Numbered from the stretch's first letter, positions 34,052 to 47,803 are shown. The stretch is DNA of 64,000 nucleotides from Spinacia oleracea (GCF_020520425.1 NC_079492.1:138326361-138390360), one strand, 5' to 3'. Notes: generated from the letters alone by a model not told the origin. Program-made: numbers and translations.

Positions 34052-37000
34052 ATGGCGAATCCAGACGACGAATCAAAATCAGACAGCATCGAAATCCTCT
34101 CCATTGGAGCTCTATACACCGGACCTTGGGACAAGAAGTACTGGAGCTCATCTAGGGTTTGTTCCTCTCTCCTCTTTGTTATGAATTCAGAGATGCCGTA
34201 AAATTTTCGAACTCATTCAGAAATATGTTAGGTTATCTCAATCGATTTCCATTTTGTATTTTATCAAAATGAATTTCTCCAGTCGCGGTGTAGAATATGG
34301 AATTTTTTCAGAGTTTCATTCAAATTTGGACATGCGATCATTGAATAGGCATCGCCATTGGTTTTCTTTAGCTTAACTAGGTTGTATGATTTTTTTTGCG
34401 GATTATGTCTAATTTGATAGTGAAGGTTTGATTTGATAGTGAAGGATGTGAAAAGAATTAACCTAGTTTTGAGCTTAAACTGCGTGATTCCTGCAACTCT
34501 CAGGAATTTATGCGTTTCCTGCTTGAGTGATAGTTAGAATTAGCCTCAAAACTTTTAAGTGGCGGTGATGGTTGAAATGGTTTGATATTTTGTTAGTAGG
34601 TTGTAGCAGATGGAATTGATTTTTGAACTTAAAAAAAATGTTATGTTAATTAGGTTAAGCAATGATGCCTGTACTGACCTGAGATGGATACATAGTTTAT
34701 AGATAAAAAGGCTTGTCGTAAGTTTCAGTTTGTGACAGTGAGCCGGTGCCATTGCTAGCAATTCATGTCCTCTTTGGATTGGTTCCACAAAAGACCGATT
34801 TTTTTTATTTTATTGCACCTTGCCTTTGTATTTCACAGGATTTGTTGAGTTCTTTGGAGTTTGGAAGCGCTGAGCTTTATAGATATGATGTAAGGTGCTA
34901 AAGTTTATGCGAATGGCATTATGCTTTACTATACATGTAATATGTAACCCTATAGAGGTGGAAGCCTCATGGATGGGATAGGTTTAACTGAATGGTAATG
35001 TCTTTTTGAGCAACTTAATGTTCCTGGATTGGTGAACTTTTTTATGTAGTTTTTGACACTAGTAAGTGGATACCTGTGCGGAGGTAATAATTGTAGCTCA
35101 AAACTTCGTCCATTGGTATCCTTCATGATTAACCTATACAGTTACAGAATATCTATGATTCTCCAATGTTGTTTGGGAAAGGAAAAGTTGGTAAAATATT
35201 TTCCTTGTTTTCTTCATTAAGTCTGACTTGCAGGTTGGGGTAGGGAAGGAATTCAAGAAAGCAGGTTATTGAAGAGCTTTAGTTAATTGATGTTTTTGTG
35301 GTCAATTACTTTGTATACAATATGCTACTACTGTGAGTCTGTGACTGGTATTTCCTATTTGCCAACTCTTATGCACAGAATAAATTTCTGTCAGGGGAAA
35401 GACCGATATCCTTATCCAGTTGGTTACCAAGCCCTTCGGACCCACAAAGGGCTCGCTTATAAGATGGAAATTCACGAGGGTTCAAAAGGGCCCTTATTTC
35501 AAGTCAGTTAGTGCTCACTTTCTGATTCATTTTTTAAGATAGTGAGATTGAGGTTTGGGGTACCTATATTTGTTTTCCTTTTGTTTTGGTAGATTACCTC
35601 TAATGACAAACAACTTGGTTCTGGAGAAACACCGGACAGGGCATGGGACAACTTTCAGAAGAAATGCTTGTCTCGTGTCAAGCTTTGGCATGGGAAGAGA
35701 TCTTCTGGAAAAATTGATGGTGTGGAGGTAAATCTTTACTCTTCTGGTGTACGGAGTATAATACATCTTACTTGTTGAAGCAGCCTTGAAAGATGCATTT
35801 CCTAGTCTAGTAAACATCATTATTCAGCTTTGAAATTGAATTATTGAAAGCTTTGTAACATAAAGTTTAATTCAATAAAATTTTTTAGCTTGCTAAACGG
35901 GAAAAGATTTTCAAGATAAACAAATCTTGTATTATTTCAGATTATAAGATTTTAATTATACCTTTTAGAATCTTTAGCTTTCTATAACGTCAGATATATC
36001 CACGGGAGTCCTGCGAATACTTTCTTCGGCAAAGAGTTAGTTTGTTGTTTAGCATGCCATTTCTACATGCCCTGTCAATTGTGTTTCACTGTTTATGTAC
36101 AATATGCAGTTTTTCGGGTTCAAAAATGCATTGGTCCAGAGATTACTTCGGGAGCTGGTAGCCACTGTAAATGATGCCTCTGATCGGAGTTCAGTTTTTA
36201 CCAACTGTAAAGAAGCTTCTTTGATAGGTCATGATGCAGGGCACCTTATTACACAAAAAAAGCCTGATTTAAGGTCCTGTCTTGAGAAACCTACTGTAAA
36301 AGGTAAGAGAAGCAGATCCTCCAGAGGTACAGATATAAAGTCAACTTGTAACAGTATCCAAGGAAGATGCCAATCTCCACAAGGTAATAATTCCAAGGTT
36401 CTATATGCTGCTCCTGTGAAGACGGAATCAAACATGGAGCTTGGAGAAAATGTTTCGTTATCAGCTCATGTGTTGCCTGTAAAGCCCAATGGAGTTCCTG
36501 GTGATCCAATAGAAGAACATTGTTTGATCCAAGTGCAGAGTGAGCTTCCTAGTATGAAAACATGCGCAGCGGCTTCCTCGCAAGATATAGACATGTGTCC
36601 AGATGGTAAACCTGTAAGTTGACTGTAGTCTCTTTGAAATCCTTTACTAGCAATTTGTAATTATTTAAGTAGATAGGTCTCTTTTATTTTCTTTTGTTCT
36701 CCACATGTCGCATCAAATAGTTTTTATTATGTAACCTAACTTTTTTAAATGGCAGTGTAGACTGTAGAGCCGTAAAGGTTATACATGGAATGATGGATTT
36801 CTTCAGCGAAAGTTGTCTGACATTTATTTAGTTTTCATTGCTTACTTTACTAGGAGGAGTTCCTTAATGTTCCACAGCTTGACAGACAATGTATTGAACT
36901 CCAAGGAGTTTGTTTACCTGTAGCAACTGAAGAAGGAAGTCAGAAGATTCAAAATTCACCTGAATTGTTAGAGTCAAGGTCTCCACTTCTGAGGGATTCC

Positions 37001-40000
37001 CAAGCGAATCATGTTGGTGATCTTTTTGCACCTGATACCTTTGAAACTCAGGAAGGTATTCATAGTTTTCAAGCTTGTTTACAAGTAATTTTGTCAGAGA
37101 CACAAAGACTTCTCATTTCTCCAAAAACAAGCCTAATCGCCTGGGTGGGAGGGAATATAACCTAGTTATATCAATTTCTTGCACTAAAAATGTGCATGTG
37201 TTAAAGCTATGATTTAGGAATTCACAAGGTTCCTCTTATGTCAATTTCTTGCAATAAAAATGTGCATGTATTAAAGCTATGATTTAGGAATTGATTATCT
37301 ACACAAAATTCCTCCTTCAATTGATTGTCACAAGAATCCCAGATTCCCAGGGTAAAGAACGAGTTGAGTATCAAATATACTTTTGAATTGTTACTTTTCA
37401 CATGGTAATACAGTTGTTTTCTATGCAGAAATTACCCGTGCTCCAAATTCTGGCAGCTGCGTGGGAGAACAGGTCACAATAGCAAATGAACCAGTTGCTG
37501 ATTTGGTCATTTCCGAGGAGAAAAGAACAAAATCACATTCAGAGGAAGGAGATTATTACTGGAATGACAATTCTGAAAAAAGTGATTTTGATTCTGTTGA
37601 TGAAGATATAACTAAGTCAATGATGGCACTTCTACTACCGCTATCAGTTCCACTTCTTACATATACATCACGAAAAAAGAGGAGAAAAACCAAGTCCGTC
37701 AAAGATTTATCTTGTGTGCCAAAACAAGAAAGTAATTTGAATGGACCCATCTCATCCGCTGATGTCATATCCCCGGGTATTGTTCATTATTTTAGCTGCT
37801 TTATTGTAGATTTGATTCTGGCACTTCTGTTGAATAAATTTGAAACATCAATTGGGCCTGTTGTACTTTTTGTTCTGGACAAAGGATGACGATCTTGTTA
37901 TTTTGCAGGCGGAATTCTTGCTTGTTCTGGTTCGGATGGACAAATCGAGGCACATCTGCCGAGTGTCTCAATTGATTCGGATCTGTCGATGATGGAAAAT
38001 CTCAGATATGTTGTTCCAGACAGTTTAGATACTGACCAATATGTAGATCATGTAACCAAAAATCTACCACCTTCTGATAATGCTGACGCAGTTCCAGCCA
38101 ATTTACAGGAGGAGAAGCATGAACCTGATAAAAAAGGGTCATCTCCTGCCCCTAATACAACCAAGTTGTCTCATCAAAATGAAACCACTGGATTCAAAGA
38201 AAATCTTTACTACGTTGTTCCAGAAAGTTCAGATAATGACCGATATGAAGACTTTGTAGCCAAAGAGCTACCACCTTTTGATAATGTTGAAGCAGTTGCA
38301 GCCAATTTGCTAAAGGAGAAGCATGAACCAGATAAAAAAATGTCATCTCCTGTACTTGATGCAACCGAGTCGTTCTCTCATCAAAATAAGGCCACTGGAT
38401 CCAAAGAAATTCTCAGATACTTTCTTCCTGACAGTTTAGATGCTGACCAATGTGAAGGTCGTGTAGTCAATGAGCTACCACCTTCTTATAACGCCGAAGC
38501 AGTTGCACCCAATTTGCAGATGAAGCATGAACCTGATGAAAAAGGTAAGTGAATTCCCAATTACCCCCCTTCCATTTTCTCCTTGAAAATGTAATATCTA
38601 TACCCTTACTAATTCCAACATATTCAGTGTTCTATGGCTAAGTTTTTATATAGGAACAGTGACTGTTTAAATATTTTGGTGCAATATAGAAAGTCTAACT
38701 CCAGTCTTGCCAACTGAAAACTCTTTTAACGTTCATAGATGAAAGATCTATATGACGATATTGGACAAACGTTTATTCTGACTGAATTGCTACAAGTATA
38801 GATAAGGTCAACTGTGGTTTTACAGGGCCTAGGTTTATCTCTTTACCTGGAAAGCAACAATGTTCTCCTGCCAATACACTTCCAAAGATGGGAAAATGTG
38901 GTGCTCCTCTGTCAGAGAGCATAATTTGCAGGGATATTCAGGACAACTGTATTCCTGAAATACATATCAGTCCTGGGAACTTGGTGTCAGCCAATTCTTG
39001 CCAAGATAGTGCATTCGGTAATAGAGACAACAGTAAAGCTTCATTCAGTGGAGTTGGGCCTGGAGGACCAATTTCCAATTTGCAGAATGATGATGTGGAA
39101 GATGCTTTGGCTCAGAACGGTGTACTGCAAGACCAAGCATCAAGTTTTACCTTCAATAAGAATCAATTCAGTGATGGTTGCCATTTCCATGTGGAAAATT
39201 CCAAGGCATACATAAACAAGGATAAGATTGGAAGCCAAAATTCTGATTCAGTGTACCAGTCACCAGACCAAGGAAGAGGTTCTTCCCAAAATTTTGCATC
39301 GCATATCAAGGAAGATAAAGCAGAAATCCATCCCAGTTGCCTGGATAAACAAGAGTTGAATGACGAGATAGAAGGCAATATGAAGCTTATTGGTCGTTAC
39401 TCTCATCCAATGCGTATTTCATCAGTAATGTTGATAAGAAAATCACATGAGATCTACATTTGTGTTTCATGTGGTCTTCTGGAAGAAAGAAAAAGGGATT
39501 TGTTTCTTTACAAGCTATCAACTACAGAACCTAGTCTGTGGAGACCTTGTATGATAGGTTATACTTCTATGAGCCTGCCATCCCTGAAAGATGAATTTTT
39601 CAGAGAAGTAAGTAATCAAATATGTATCAGTCCTTTAAATCCTTTCTATTTGTATGAGCCAGCAGGGTAAGTTGCCTTTTTCTTCCATCATCTTTTTCAG
39701 ATTGCAGTTGATAAATCTGGATTGCAGTTTATACCAGATGGCAGAGGCCTGGTTTTAGCAGATTCCATCAGGATGCCTTATTGCAGGTTTAAATCCATTC
39801 ACACTCCCCTCCCCCCCCCCCCCCCCCCCCCCCCCCTGCAAAACTGCAAAGGAATATCAATATAATTCAAGTTACATTTGTTCAGGGAGAAGAATCTTCA
39901 TTGTTTGTGTCCAAAGTGTGAATCTTGCTGCTTCGAGGAGAATGCTGTAAAGATTGTACAAATCAAACTTGGCTACATCTCCCTTGTGGTGAAGCTAAAA

Positions 40001-43000
40001 ACAATTTTCCCTGTTCATTATGTATTAGTCTGTGAACCTGATCACCTGATTGCTGTGGATGAGAGTGGAAGAATCTACGTGTGGATTATGAATTCAAACT
40101 GGAGGTGAGTTCTTTTATCTCCCTTATCCTGCTTTAATATCAGAAAATCTAGGGTTCATACTTCCAGAGTATTATTATCATTACCCCATTGCCTCAAAGA
40201 GGCTCCCGCAAGTAGGGGGAAAGGGGGGGTCGGACGTACGCAACCTTACCCCTGCAATTGCAGAGAGGTTGTTTCCAATTGACCCAAAAGCAATAACGGG
40301 ACGGCCATCTTCTACTTCATGGAAAGGAAGCGAAGAGGTTTTAAGAGCCATTTTGATTTAGTCCATTACATCCGAGAGTATTTAAGAAAAATAACGACTC
40401 GAGCTGAAAGTACTAGGATGATAAAATTTATGTTGTTGATGGACTCAAACCTGGGCTTAGGATGAGATTATGCCTAGCTCAATAACTCAACTATCTATTA
40501 TATCCACCCCCCCCCACACAAGTACTATTTGTATTATTCTCTAGTTGCTAAGTTCTCATAGAAATCTAGCTATGTAAATCTAGCTATGTGTTACTACTCC
40601 TTGATCTTGGGAGTAGATTGATAGAATATATGTAAATGAGTATAGTCAATATTATCTTTGATAGAGTATATGTAAATTAGTATAGTCAATATTCTCTTAA
40701 TTAGTCTCCTAACTGATAGCCGTAGATTGCGTTAGTTTACGTTACTCAAATATGTATATATTGACAACTAACTCAATAATACTCAAGGGATTATATTCTA
40801 ATATCCTAACATATACATATTGACAACTAACAACTCAATAATACTCAAGGGATTATATTCTAATATCCTAACATAGATTTTAAAAAACCTTCTCAGATCT
40901 TACCCAACACACTACTTAGAATTGAAATGTGTTCACATATCATGTTGATCCACTGTATGTGGACCATCTTAGAATTTTCATCCCAACTTAATCTTCCTGC
41001 TAAGTTTTGGGGTGGGTATTAAGGAAAATTAACAGCGGTGAGCCATTTGCATGCTAGATGTGAATAAAATATTTGAAAGTGAATAGAGTGACAAAGTAGT
41101 AGGAGAAAACATTGGAATTGTGAGAGAAAAGGGTTGACGGAAAAGGTGTCAGCTGGATCAATTTAGAACAAGAAGGCTAGTATGGATATCAAAGGACCTA
41201 TTAGGAGTCTCCATCTGGGTGTCAGCTGGATCATTTTAGAAACAACAAATTGGTTTTGAACAGATATATATTTCTTTTACCTTTGTTTGAATGCAAATAT
41301 TAGTTTTATGCCTGCATTTCAATTCATTTTATAGATTATATGCCAAAGATGTTAACAATTCTAACAGTTGTTGACTTGCGAGTCTGTGTATTGTGTTTTC
41401 TTTCAAATTATTGCCGTCTCTTTTACTGTGATTTGAGAAGTTTTATTTGCATTAACAATTTCATATTATCATCTTCAATCATTTGCAGTGTACAAACAGA
41501 GGAGTATGTTATACCAAGCAACGACCTTCTTCCATCTCGCATTGTAGAGTTGAAGAAAATTCCTAAATCAGCTTCTATGGTGGTTGGGCATAATGGTTAT
41601 GGAGAATTTAGTCTGTGGTATGAAATTTTTACTGAATAAGAAATTTCATTGCATGCTGCGTCAAGTGCATTTTTGTTTAGCCACAAAGTTGGAAACTTTA
41701 TTGAGCCCTTAAAATGACTCTTCACTTTTTTCTGTTTTTGTTTTGAATTAGGGACATAATCAATCGCACTCTTGTATCGCGTTTTTCTGCTCCAGCAAGT
41801 TCAGTTTTTGATTTTCTACCTGTAAGTTTGTTTAAGTGGTCAAGTAAGGGCCTGTCTCATGACAAAGTTATCATGGAGGAATGTGTGAGGAAACTTGAGG
41901 AAGCAACTATGTCGTGGTTTTCAAGGCACAGTGGAATAAGTATCCCATGCCCAATGGATGGGGAGGATATTGCTGTCTGGCTTCTTATATTCACTTCATC
42001 AGAGTCTCATGCCGAATCAGCTTTCCACTCAAGAAATTACCATTTGAATTCAGATGGGTGTTGGAGGCTTGGTTTATTGATTAAAGATCTGGTGATATTG
42101 GGAGCCGCTCTAGATTCAAGGTGATTTGTGGATTTATAGTCTTAGTAATATTATTATGCTTCATATAATATGTTTCTTTGACGTTCATTTTCAAATCACA
42201 ACTGAACTCCAGTTCTCAGACTGGGCCGTGGACCATTTGCATTCACTTCTATTTATTCTCTTATCCGTTTTCTACTTAGTTGGAAGAGTTCTTAAAGCCA
42301 ACTCAACTTTGGATTACAATAAACTAGATCAAATACACTGCAAACTGGCTTTATTATTTCTTATAGAGGTGAAGTTGTTGGCCAATCAGTTGTTATTTCT
42401 GATAAGGGTCTATATAAAATAGCTTCTTTGCATTTTTGGGTTAAGGCTCAAGGAGACTCGATGATATTTTATGGGTAAGGCGCATATCTGCGCCCTTTCC
42501 CCCTGCATTGCCGCAGTCTTCCATTGGGGAAATGCCGAAATGGTATAATAATGTATTCCATTGTTGTGTTGCTCTTTTAATTAAGCTGAATTGTGTTGCT
42601 AAACGGGTCTCCTAAATTAGTTTTTGATTCATGAGATGATCCTTTCCCAACCTGATATATCATTTATTGTTTCTATGATTTTTGTGAATCTGCTCGGTTG
42701 TGTAAAACAAAACTTAAATAAGAAGAAACTAGAAAATTGTTTGCATGGAACCCTATTTTTGACAGACCTCTAATTTCATTTTACTGTGATGATTAAGTTT
42801 CTATTTCAAAATCAAAGTTCATTATTATGTTTCAGCACTACTGCAATTGATACATCATCTGGCACTGGGATCATTGGAACCCATGGAGGACAAGTGTATG
42901 TTTGGGAGTTGGCCACAGGAAGCAAACTGGAAACCTTGCATGACCTTGAAGGTAAGTTTCTTATAGACACCAGTTTATATCAATAGCAACGCATCTGAAT

Positions 43001-44346
43001 CATGGTATCTCTCACCAGATTGCTATTGTATAGTACATATAATTCACTTTGTCCTGATAAATCATCTAGCACACTTATTCCCCCCTTCCTTTTCCAAGTC
43101 CACTTTCACACTCTTTCCGTATTCAAGGAAGTCCCGTGGAATCCCTAAAGGCTATTCCTAATAATTAAATATATTTAGCCTTCTAGGTCCCCAATCCCCA
43201 TATACCTTTGCCATTTCTTTCAGTGTAACATAAGGTAGATAGCAAATAATGAGCTGTGTGTAGTTGTGTACTCTTGATACTTTGGTGAGGGAAATTTGTT
43301 TGTTGCTTGAGGAGTTAAGGATGTAACATTTAGTGACTTTGATATATTCTTAGGAACTTCTGTGTAGGATCTATCATCATCATCCCTAAGGCATTGCATC
43401 CTTCACCTTAATGAAAGTTTCTGGCCTGAAAAAGTGCTTAACTGTGCTGTTCGTCATCTAGTTAGTATGGTTGTACCTGTCAGCTGAATGAGAAACACTC
43501 ATTTCTACCTAGTTGCTCTTCATAGTGAAAAGGACTTCATCATCAACACACAGATGTAGTCGCGTGCTGCAGACTTGCACACAAACTAAGGTTTAGTGAG
43601 ACTATCATCTAGTCGAATTGGTATGTATTATGTAATGTTGAATTGAATAGAAGAGTTCTAATCATCTCATGGCATAACCTCTTCGCCATAATAACTTCCG
43701 TGGAATTGAAAATTAGTTGAATCAGTGTGATAGATTCCCTAGGTCCTTCCCCTCCCTTTTTCTCTTTTGTATTTTAAGATGCAAAATACCATAGAGAAAA
43801 ACGAGGTGAATCGGATTCTCATGGGTATTTTATTGCCAGTATATTTTAACTTTTTAAGTATATTCCGAAAATTGTATAAGAAGACCGAACTATTAAATTA
43901 TGATAATAAAGTGGAAAAATTCCAGTTTGCTAAATCACTCTGCAATGGCCATGAAGCACAAAGTAATTCTCGGCTTCCCTCGAGATTCCCACTTGACAGT
44001 TGACACTTGATGATCATGATCCTGACCACACCCGTGATTTTTTTTTTCCCGCAGTTGGCATATGTCTTGATATTGGTATCTATGTAAACTATAGTTAAGA
44101 TTGTTAGAAATTAGACACCAGTCTCCCCAGCCTCAAGCAATTGACTGTTTGATAGGAAATTTGGTTGCTTTTCTGAGTTAACCTTGCATTTTTTCTTCTT
44201 CCTGGATGATTCGTTTTGTTACTTATTTGCTCTCTCTCTATCTCTCAGGCAATGGAGTCTTGCATATTGCTACTGATGACTCAACCTCATCTGCTGTGGC
44301 CATAGCCGGGGAAGGTGGTCAGCTGTGTATTTATCTCCGCACTTGA
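34052..44346 (+). CDS. FY-rich (FYRN/FYRC) and WD40-repeat protein, about 1295 aa, 15 exons
   Basis: Exons I can join in frame: 34052-34156, 34839-34889, 35395-35502, 35593-35727, 36110-36613, 36854-37055, 37429-37776, 37909-38544, 38826-39607, 39701-39786, 39886-40104, 41489-41617, 41752-42120, 42836-42951, 44249-44346. All have GT-AG introns and the sum is 3,888 nt. Residues 53-150 form an FY-rich domain (DRYPYPVGYQALRTH, then FFGFKNALVQRLLREL). A basic patch near 449-460 (SRKKRRKTKS) is a likely nuclear signal. Residues about 513-697 are three tandem copies of a roughly 65-aa unit. The C-terminal 400 residues hold WD40-like blades (DESGRIYVWIMN, YGEFSLWDIINRTL, GGQVYVWELATG). FY-rich modules occur in chromatin proteins and TBRG1, so a nuclear chromatin-linked role is inferred. 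No Arabidopsis symbol is recalled with confidence. Confidence 0.87.
37171..37300 (+). repeat. 70-bp tandem duplication in intron 6 of the FYR/WD40 gene
   Basis: TCAATTTCTTGCAMTAAAAA starts at 37171 and again at 37241, each followed by GTGCATGT.TTAAAGCTATG. Confidence 0.85.
37992..38544 (+). repeat. Threefold coding repeat in exon 8 of the FYR/WD40 gene
   Basis: Three units of about 65 residues start ENLRYVVPDSLD, ENLYYVVPESSD and EILRYFLPDSLD. Each continues with LPPxxN(A/V)(D/E)AV and KHEPD(K/E)K. The units differ enough that the duplication is not recent. The repeat is acidic and probably disordered. Confidence 0.9.
39811..39836 (+). repeat. C26 homopolymer in intron 10
   Basis: Twenty-six consecutive C, preceded by CTCCCCT. 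Such a tract is very rare in plant introns and hard to sequence, so its length may be inexact. Confidence 0.9.
40160..40372 (+). mobile_element. SINE-like dispersed element in intron 11
   Basis: It contains the phrases GGTCGGACGTACGCAACCTT and ACCCCTGCAATTGCAGAGAG, then GGTTGTTTCC, which I associate with a widespread plant short interspersed repeat. An AGAGTATT word occurs on both sides (about 40167 and 40375) and could be a target duplication. No poly(A) tail is visible, so the class is tentative. Confidence 0.45.
40615..40880 (+). repeat. Two tandem duplications in intron 11
   Basis: A unit of about 50 bp (GTAAAT.AGTATAGTCAATATT) is doubled near 40629-40695. A unit of about 65 bp (TATTGACAACTAAC ... 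CTAATATCCTAACATA) is doubled near 40750-40875. Confidence 0.75.
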
Positions 44347-45171
44347 AATCTTGTCAAGAGTAATGACATCTTGTCTGTGCTACATCAGCATCCCACGTGC
44401 TACAAATGTATTGTATTTGTAACGTGATTATGACAACTGGTTCTTCTATCCCGACTGATGGTGGATAATAACACTCCTGTACGTGCATCTGTGATGGCTG
44501 TCCATAGTGGAAGGTTTACTAATTATGGCTGCTCGCTGCTCAACTGCTAAAACAGAAACTGCATCGATTTCAAACACTTATGAATTTTGTGCAGCTTAAG
44601 GAAGATTGGAACAGAGACTGCTTTTGACTGTATGAGTAGCCAACTAAATTTGGTAATCTGAAGTAAATGACAGGAATTGGCTTTTTGCCCAGTGTATGGA
44701 TGGAGGGAGAGCACTTATACGGAGTACATTTTGGATGGGCTTATAAGCTGATAATGGACATGGTTTCCTGTGCATTAGAAGCAGAAACATCTCATAATGT
44801 AAATTCTTTCTTTGTAAACGTGGCGGTTAGTTTTGGTATATGATTGTTGGAAAAGTAGAGAAGATCTGTGTAGTTTCTCGCAGTAAACGCGAATTACTCC
44901 GTTCTTACTTTAGTCTTTGATTCAATAATAGATAAATACTTCGTATTAAACATGATGTTACTATTATTAGTGAATACCTTGTCAAAAGTACAACCAGACT
45001 CAGATTACATGACTGAGGTAAACAGTTAAAGCTCAGTTAAGCTACCCAACAGTGTTCCAAAATGGAAATAAGTATTTATACATCTAAACTCAACTGCTGA
45101 TATCAAGCTTCAAAAATCCTTCGACTCATCCTCCCATAATTAATTAATTACGGATGTCTTCTAACTAGTAA
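44347..45171. other. Convergent 3' regions of the FYR/WD40 and PI-PLC X genes
   Basis: No further gene is seen. The sequence up to about 44,900 is less AT-rich and is probably the 3' UTR of the upstream gene. Confidence 0.5.
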
Positions 45172-45505
45172 TTACAAGGCCTTGATCACCTTGGTGGTTT
45201 TGCCTGTGAGACAAAAAAGACATGGTCAGAAATTCTGAATGAAATGCAACTCCGACAGACTCTGAATTAGTTGCCATATCTTCAGTTTTTCACACCCCGT
45301 ATTTAAAGAAAAGATATGATTTTACAAAGACATGACTATGGATTCCAAACATAGTAGTATGTAGCTCGGACTGAAGCTGAAGTTAGTCCGTGTTTGATAG
45401 AAGCAACAAACCATTTGTTTGAAATCCACGGGTTTATGAATCAGCAGTATAGGGTTAAGTTTCTGAAACTTTTAAAAAATCATAAGCAATATGATCAATT
45501 ATCAG

Positions 45506-47803
45506 TCATATTACCACACACGAATGAATGTTAGGGGAACCACATAGCAGCTCTCCATTCAGGACATCAACCGCTTCAAACACCCCTCCGCCAGCACTCC
45601 TCTGTAGACATGTTTCTATTAGTCACACATGCAGTTGAACAGCATAATCTATGGTAACATACTAACATCTAAATCATATTTTGGATTATATCGAACTAAT
45701 TTAGCCTCCCGTTAATTACCTTGTAGTAGTCGACAGCTACAAAGTTAGCCCAACGGTTACCAGCAGCAGCATAGCAAGTTTTTAGCATCTCAACCAGTTC
45801 TCTGGAGTTGTGCTCACATGCTGTTAGCTTCAAGGGAACTGTTTTGAAGTGATTTACTAATACCAAAGATTTAGAATGATCATTCAATGGAGACGACTCC
45901 TTACGCTTTGGACACCTTCCCGGTTCCATTCCCGTACTTCCAACTGCAAAGGAATTAATTTAAATTAAGGACAAAAATAATAAGATTAGACTCAAGAGAA
46001 AAAGATGATGAATGTCATTCATATCCTCACATTGGTTCTCAACCATGTAATTCCACTGGTAAGCAATGCCCTCGCTTGCTTCCTTGGTCCTATCGGAGGT
46101 GAATACAACAAGTCTCTGATTTTTGGCAATCATATGGCTAACCAAGGGCCAATCATTGCCATTCTTGGGCATATTTGAGGCAGGGAACCAATACTTCCTT
46201 AAGCCTGATTCCTCGAATTTTTTTGTCAAACCCTTTGGTGTCTTAACATAGTCTTCTAAGATAAGTGTTATAATTTCTAATGGATTTGATGTCATGAATG
46301 CTGAAATCTCCTTGAATGTATAGATGGCACGTTCCTTCAACCACGAAAACAAATTTATACACTTGATTATCAACATTTCAATCATATTGATTCTGCACTT
46401 TTCTTATCCTGAATTCCTGATACCTTATATCCTAATACCATTCATAGTAAAATCAGTGTAGTTCTTACAAATGCTGTATAGGAGTGGCATCGGCCTTTAA
46501 AAGAATGACACAACCATACATCTCCTTTATAGTCATACGTATCCAGCATCAGGGCTCGAACACCATTCTGCATACAAGTTCTCAACAATTTGTCATAACA
46601 AAATATTTCTATACAAAACACGAAAAAAGAAAGAAGAAAGCTCACATGTAGTTGTGCTGTGATGCTATCTTCTTGATTCCTGAAGGTTACTCTAGGAGCT
46701 TTGGTGTTGTGGCGCTCTCCATCAATGGCAAAGGAGTTGTGAGTAGTTAAAAATGCATATTTGTTGAAAGGCATAGAGTTATTCTGAAAGTAGGACGAAA
46801 GGAAAAGGTCATATAACAACTAATCCTAAATATAAACTACACTTGAAATTATAGAAATATGTAATTCTGAAAAACCAATTAATTTCCAATAGAACCAACT
46901 TTTTTTTACTGCAATTTTGTATATCAATCATTCAATCCTTCTTTAAGGGAGCTTGTAAGTTGTAACCCTCCCTTTTCTTTTCCCTCTATTTCTCTCCATT
47001 TTCTGTTATCCAAACAATGTGTAACTCAGTTGGCCAACTAGCTTTAGCTCTTTAGTTGCCACTTGGAATAGCTAAGGTAGAAAGCTAAACCTTTACATTA
47101 AAATCTAAACACATTCTTGTCAAATTAGAAGCTACATTGGTGGAACTCTTGACCAATTTCCGGGATAGGACCAAACGACTCTCTAGGTTTTTTCTTTCCA
47201 AAAACGCCCTCATATTTATAGTTGGTAAAATCTTACGAGGTTACCAGGTAGTGGACAAAAACATTTTGTCCGATCTCAGAAATTGGACACATTAACACGT
47301 ACCCGTAACATTCAATTGTGAATAATCAAATGTAACATTTTAGAGTTTTGGGCATTCAAAACCAATTAAAACCTATCATGCAATTTATGATAACAACATT
47401 AACAAGAATCAAAACACAAGAAATAAAGTTGAGTACCACTAGTTTGAATTGATTAGTGGCAGTTGATCTAACACATTTTGAACCACTGAATCTTGGCCTT
47501 GGATATCGACATTGGGAACAGTACAATCCAGCACCACAATCTGAATTTCTAGAGCAACTTTCCAGCACCTGCCAATTCCAAACACAATTTACTAAAATTA
47601 ATGCAATTATTAGTAGAATTAACCAAAAATAAAATTATATACGCATTTTACTTTGAAGAACATGCACAGAAAAAAGAAATAAAAAGAAGTAAATTAACCT
47701 TGCATTGTTTATTATAGCAAGAAGCAGAGATAAGAGCAGCATTGTGTAAGATGATTGATAACAGAGTGACTAATGAAAGCAAATTATTTGGAATAATCAT
47801 CAT
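45506..47803 (-). CDS. Secreted PI-PLC X-domain protein, about 365 aa
   Basis: Seven exons join in frame: 47803-47699, 47568-47437, 46783-46646, 46567-46469, 46334-46031, 45943-45720 and 45601-45506. Exon 1 encodes a hydrophobic signal peptide (NNLLSLVTLLSIILHNAALI). A Cys-rich stretch follows (CSRNSDCGAGLYCSQC). The PI-PLC X fold starts at NNSMPFNKYAFLTTHNSFAI with catalytic-type His94. The second histidine is His146 in DVWLCHS, after ALMLDTYDY. The C-terminal part has GGGVFEAVDVLNGELLCG. Plant proteins of this group are extracellular or cell-surface, with unproven lipase activity. The end is uncertain: reading on gives a stop at 45506-45508, but a splice to a tiny exon at 45203 (stop near 45186 or 45172) is also possible. 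Confidence 0.88.

Noticed and set aside
42440-42540. GC-richer patch in an intron of the FYR/WD40 gene (GGCGCATATCTGCGCC)
   Set aside because: It contains a small palindrome but no RNA gene boxes and no flanking duplication, so I make no call.
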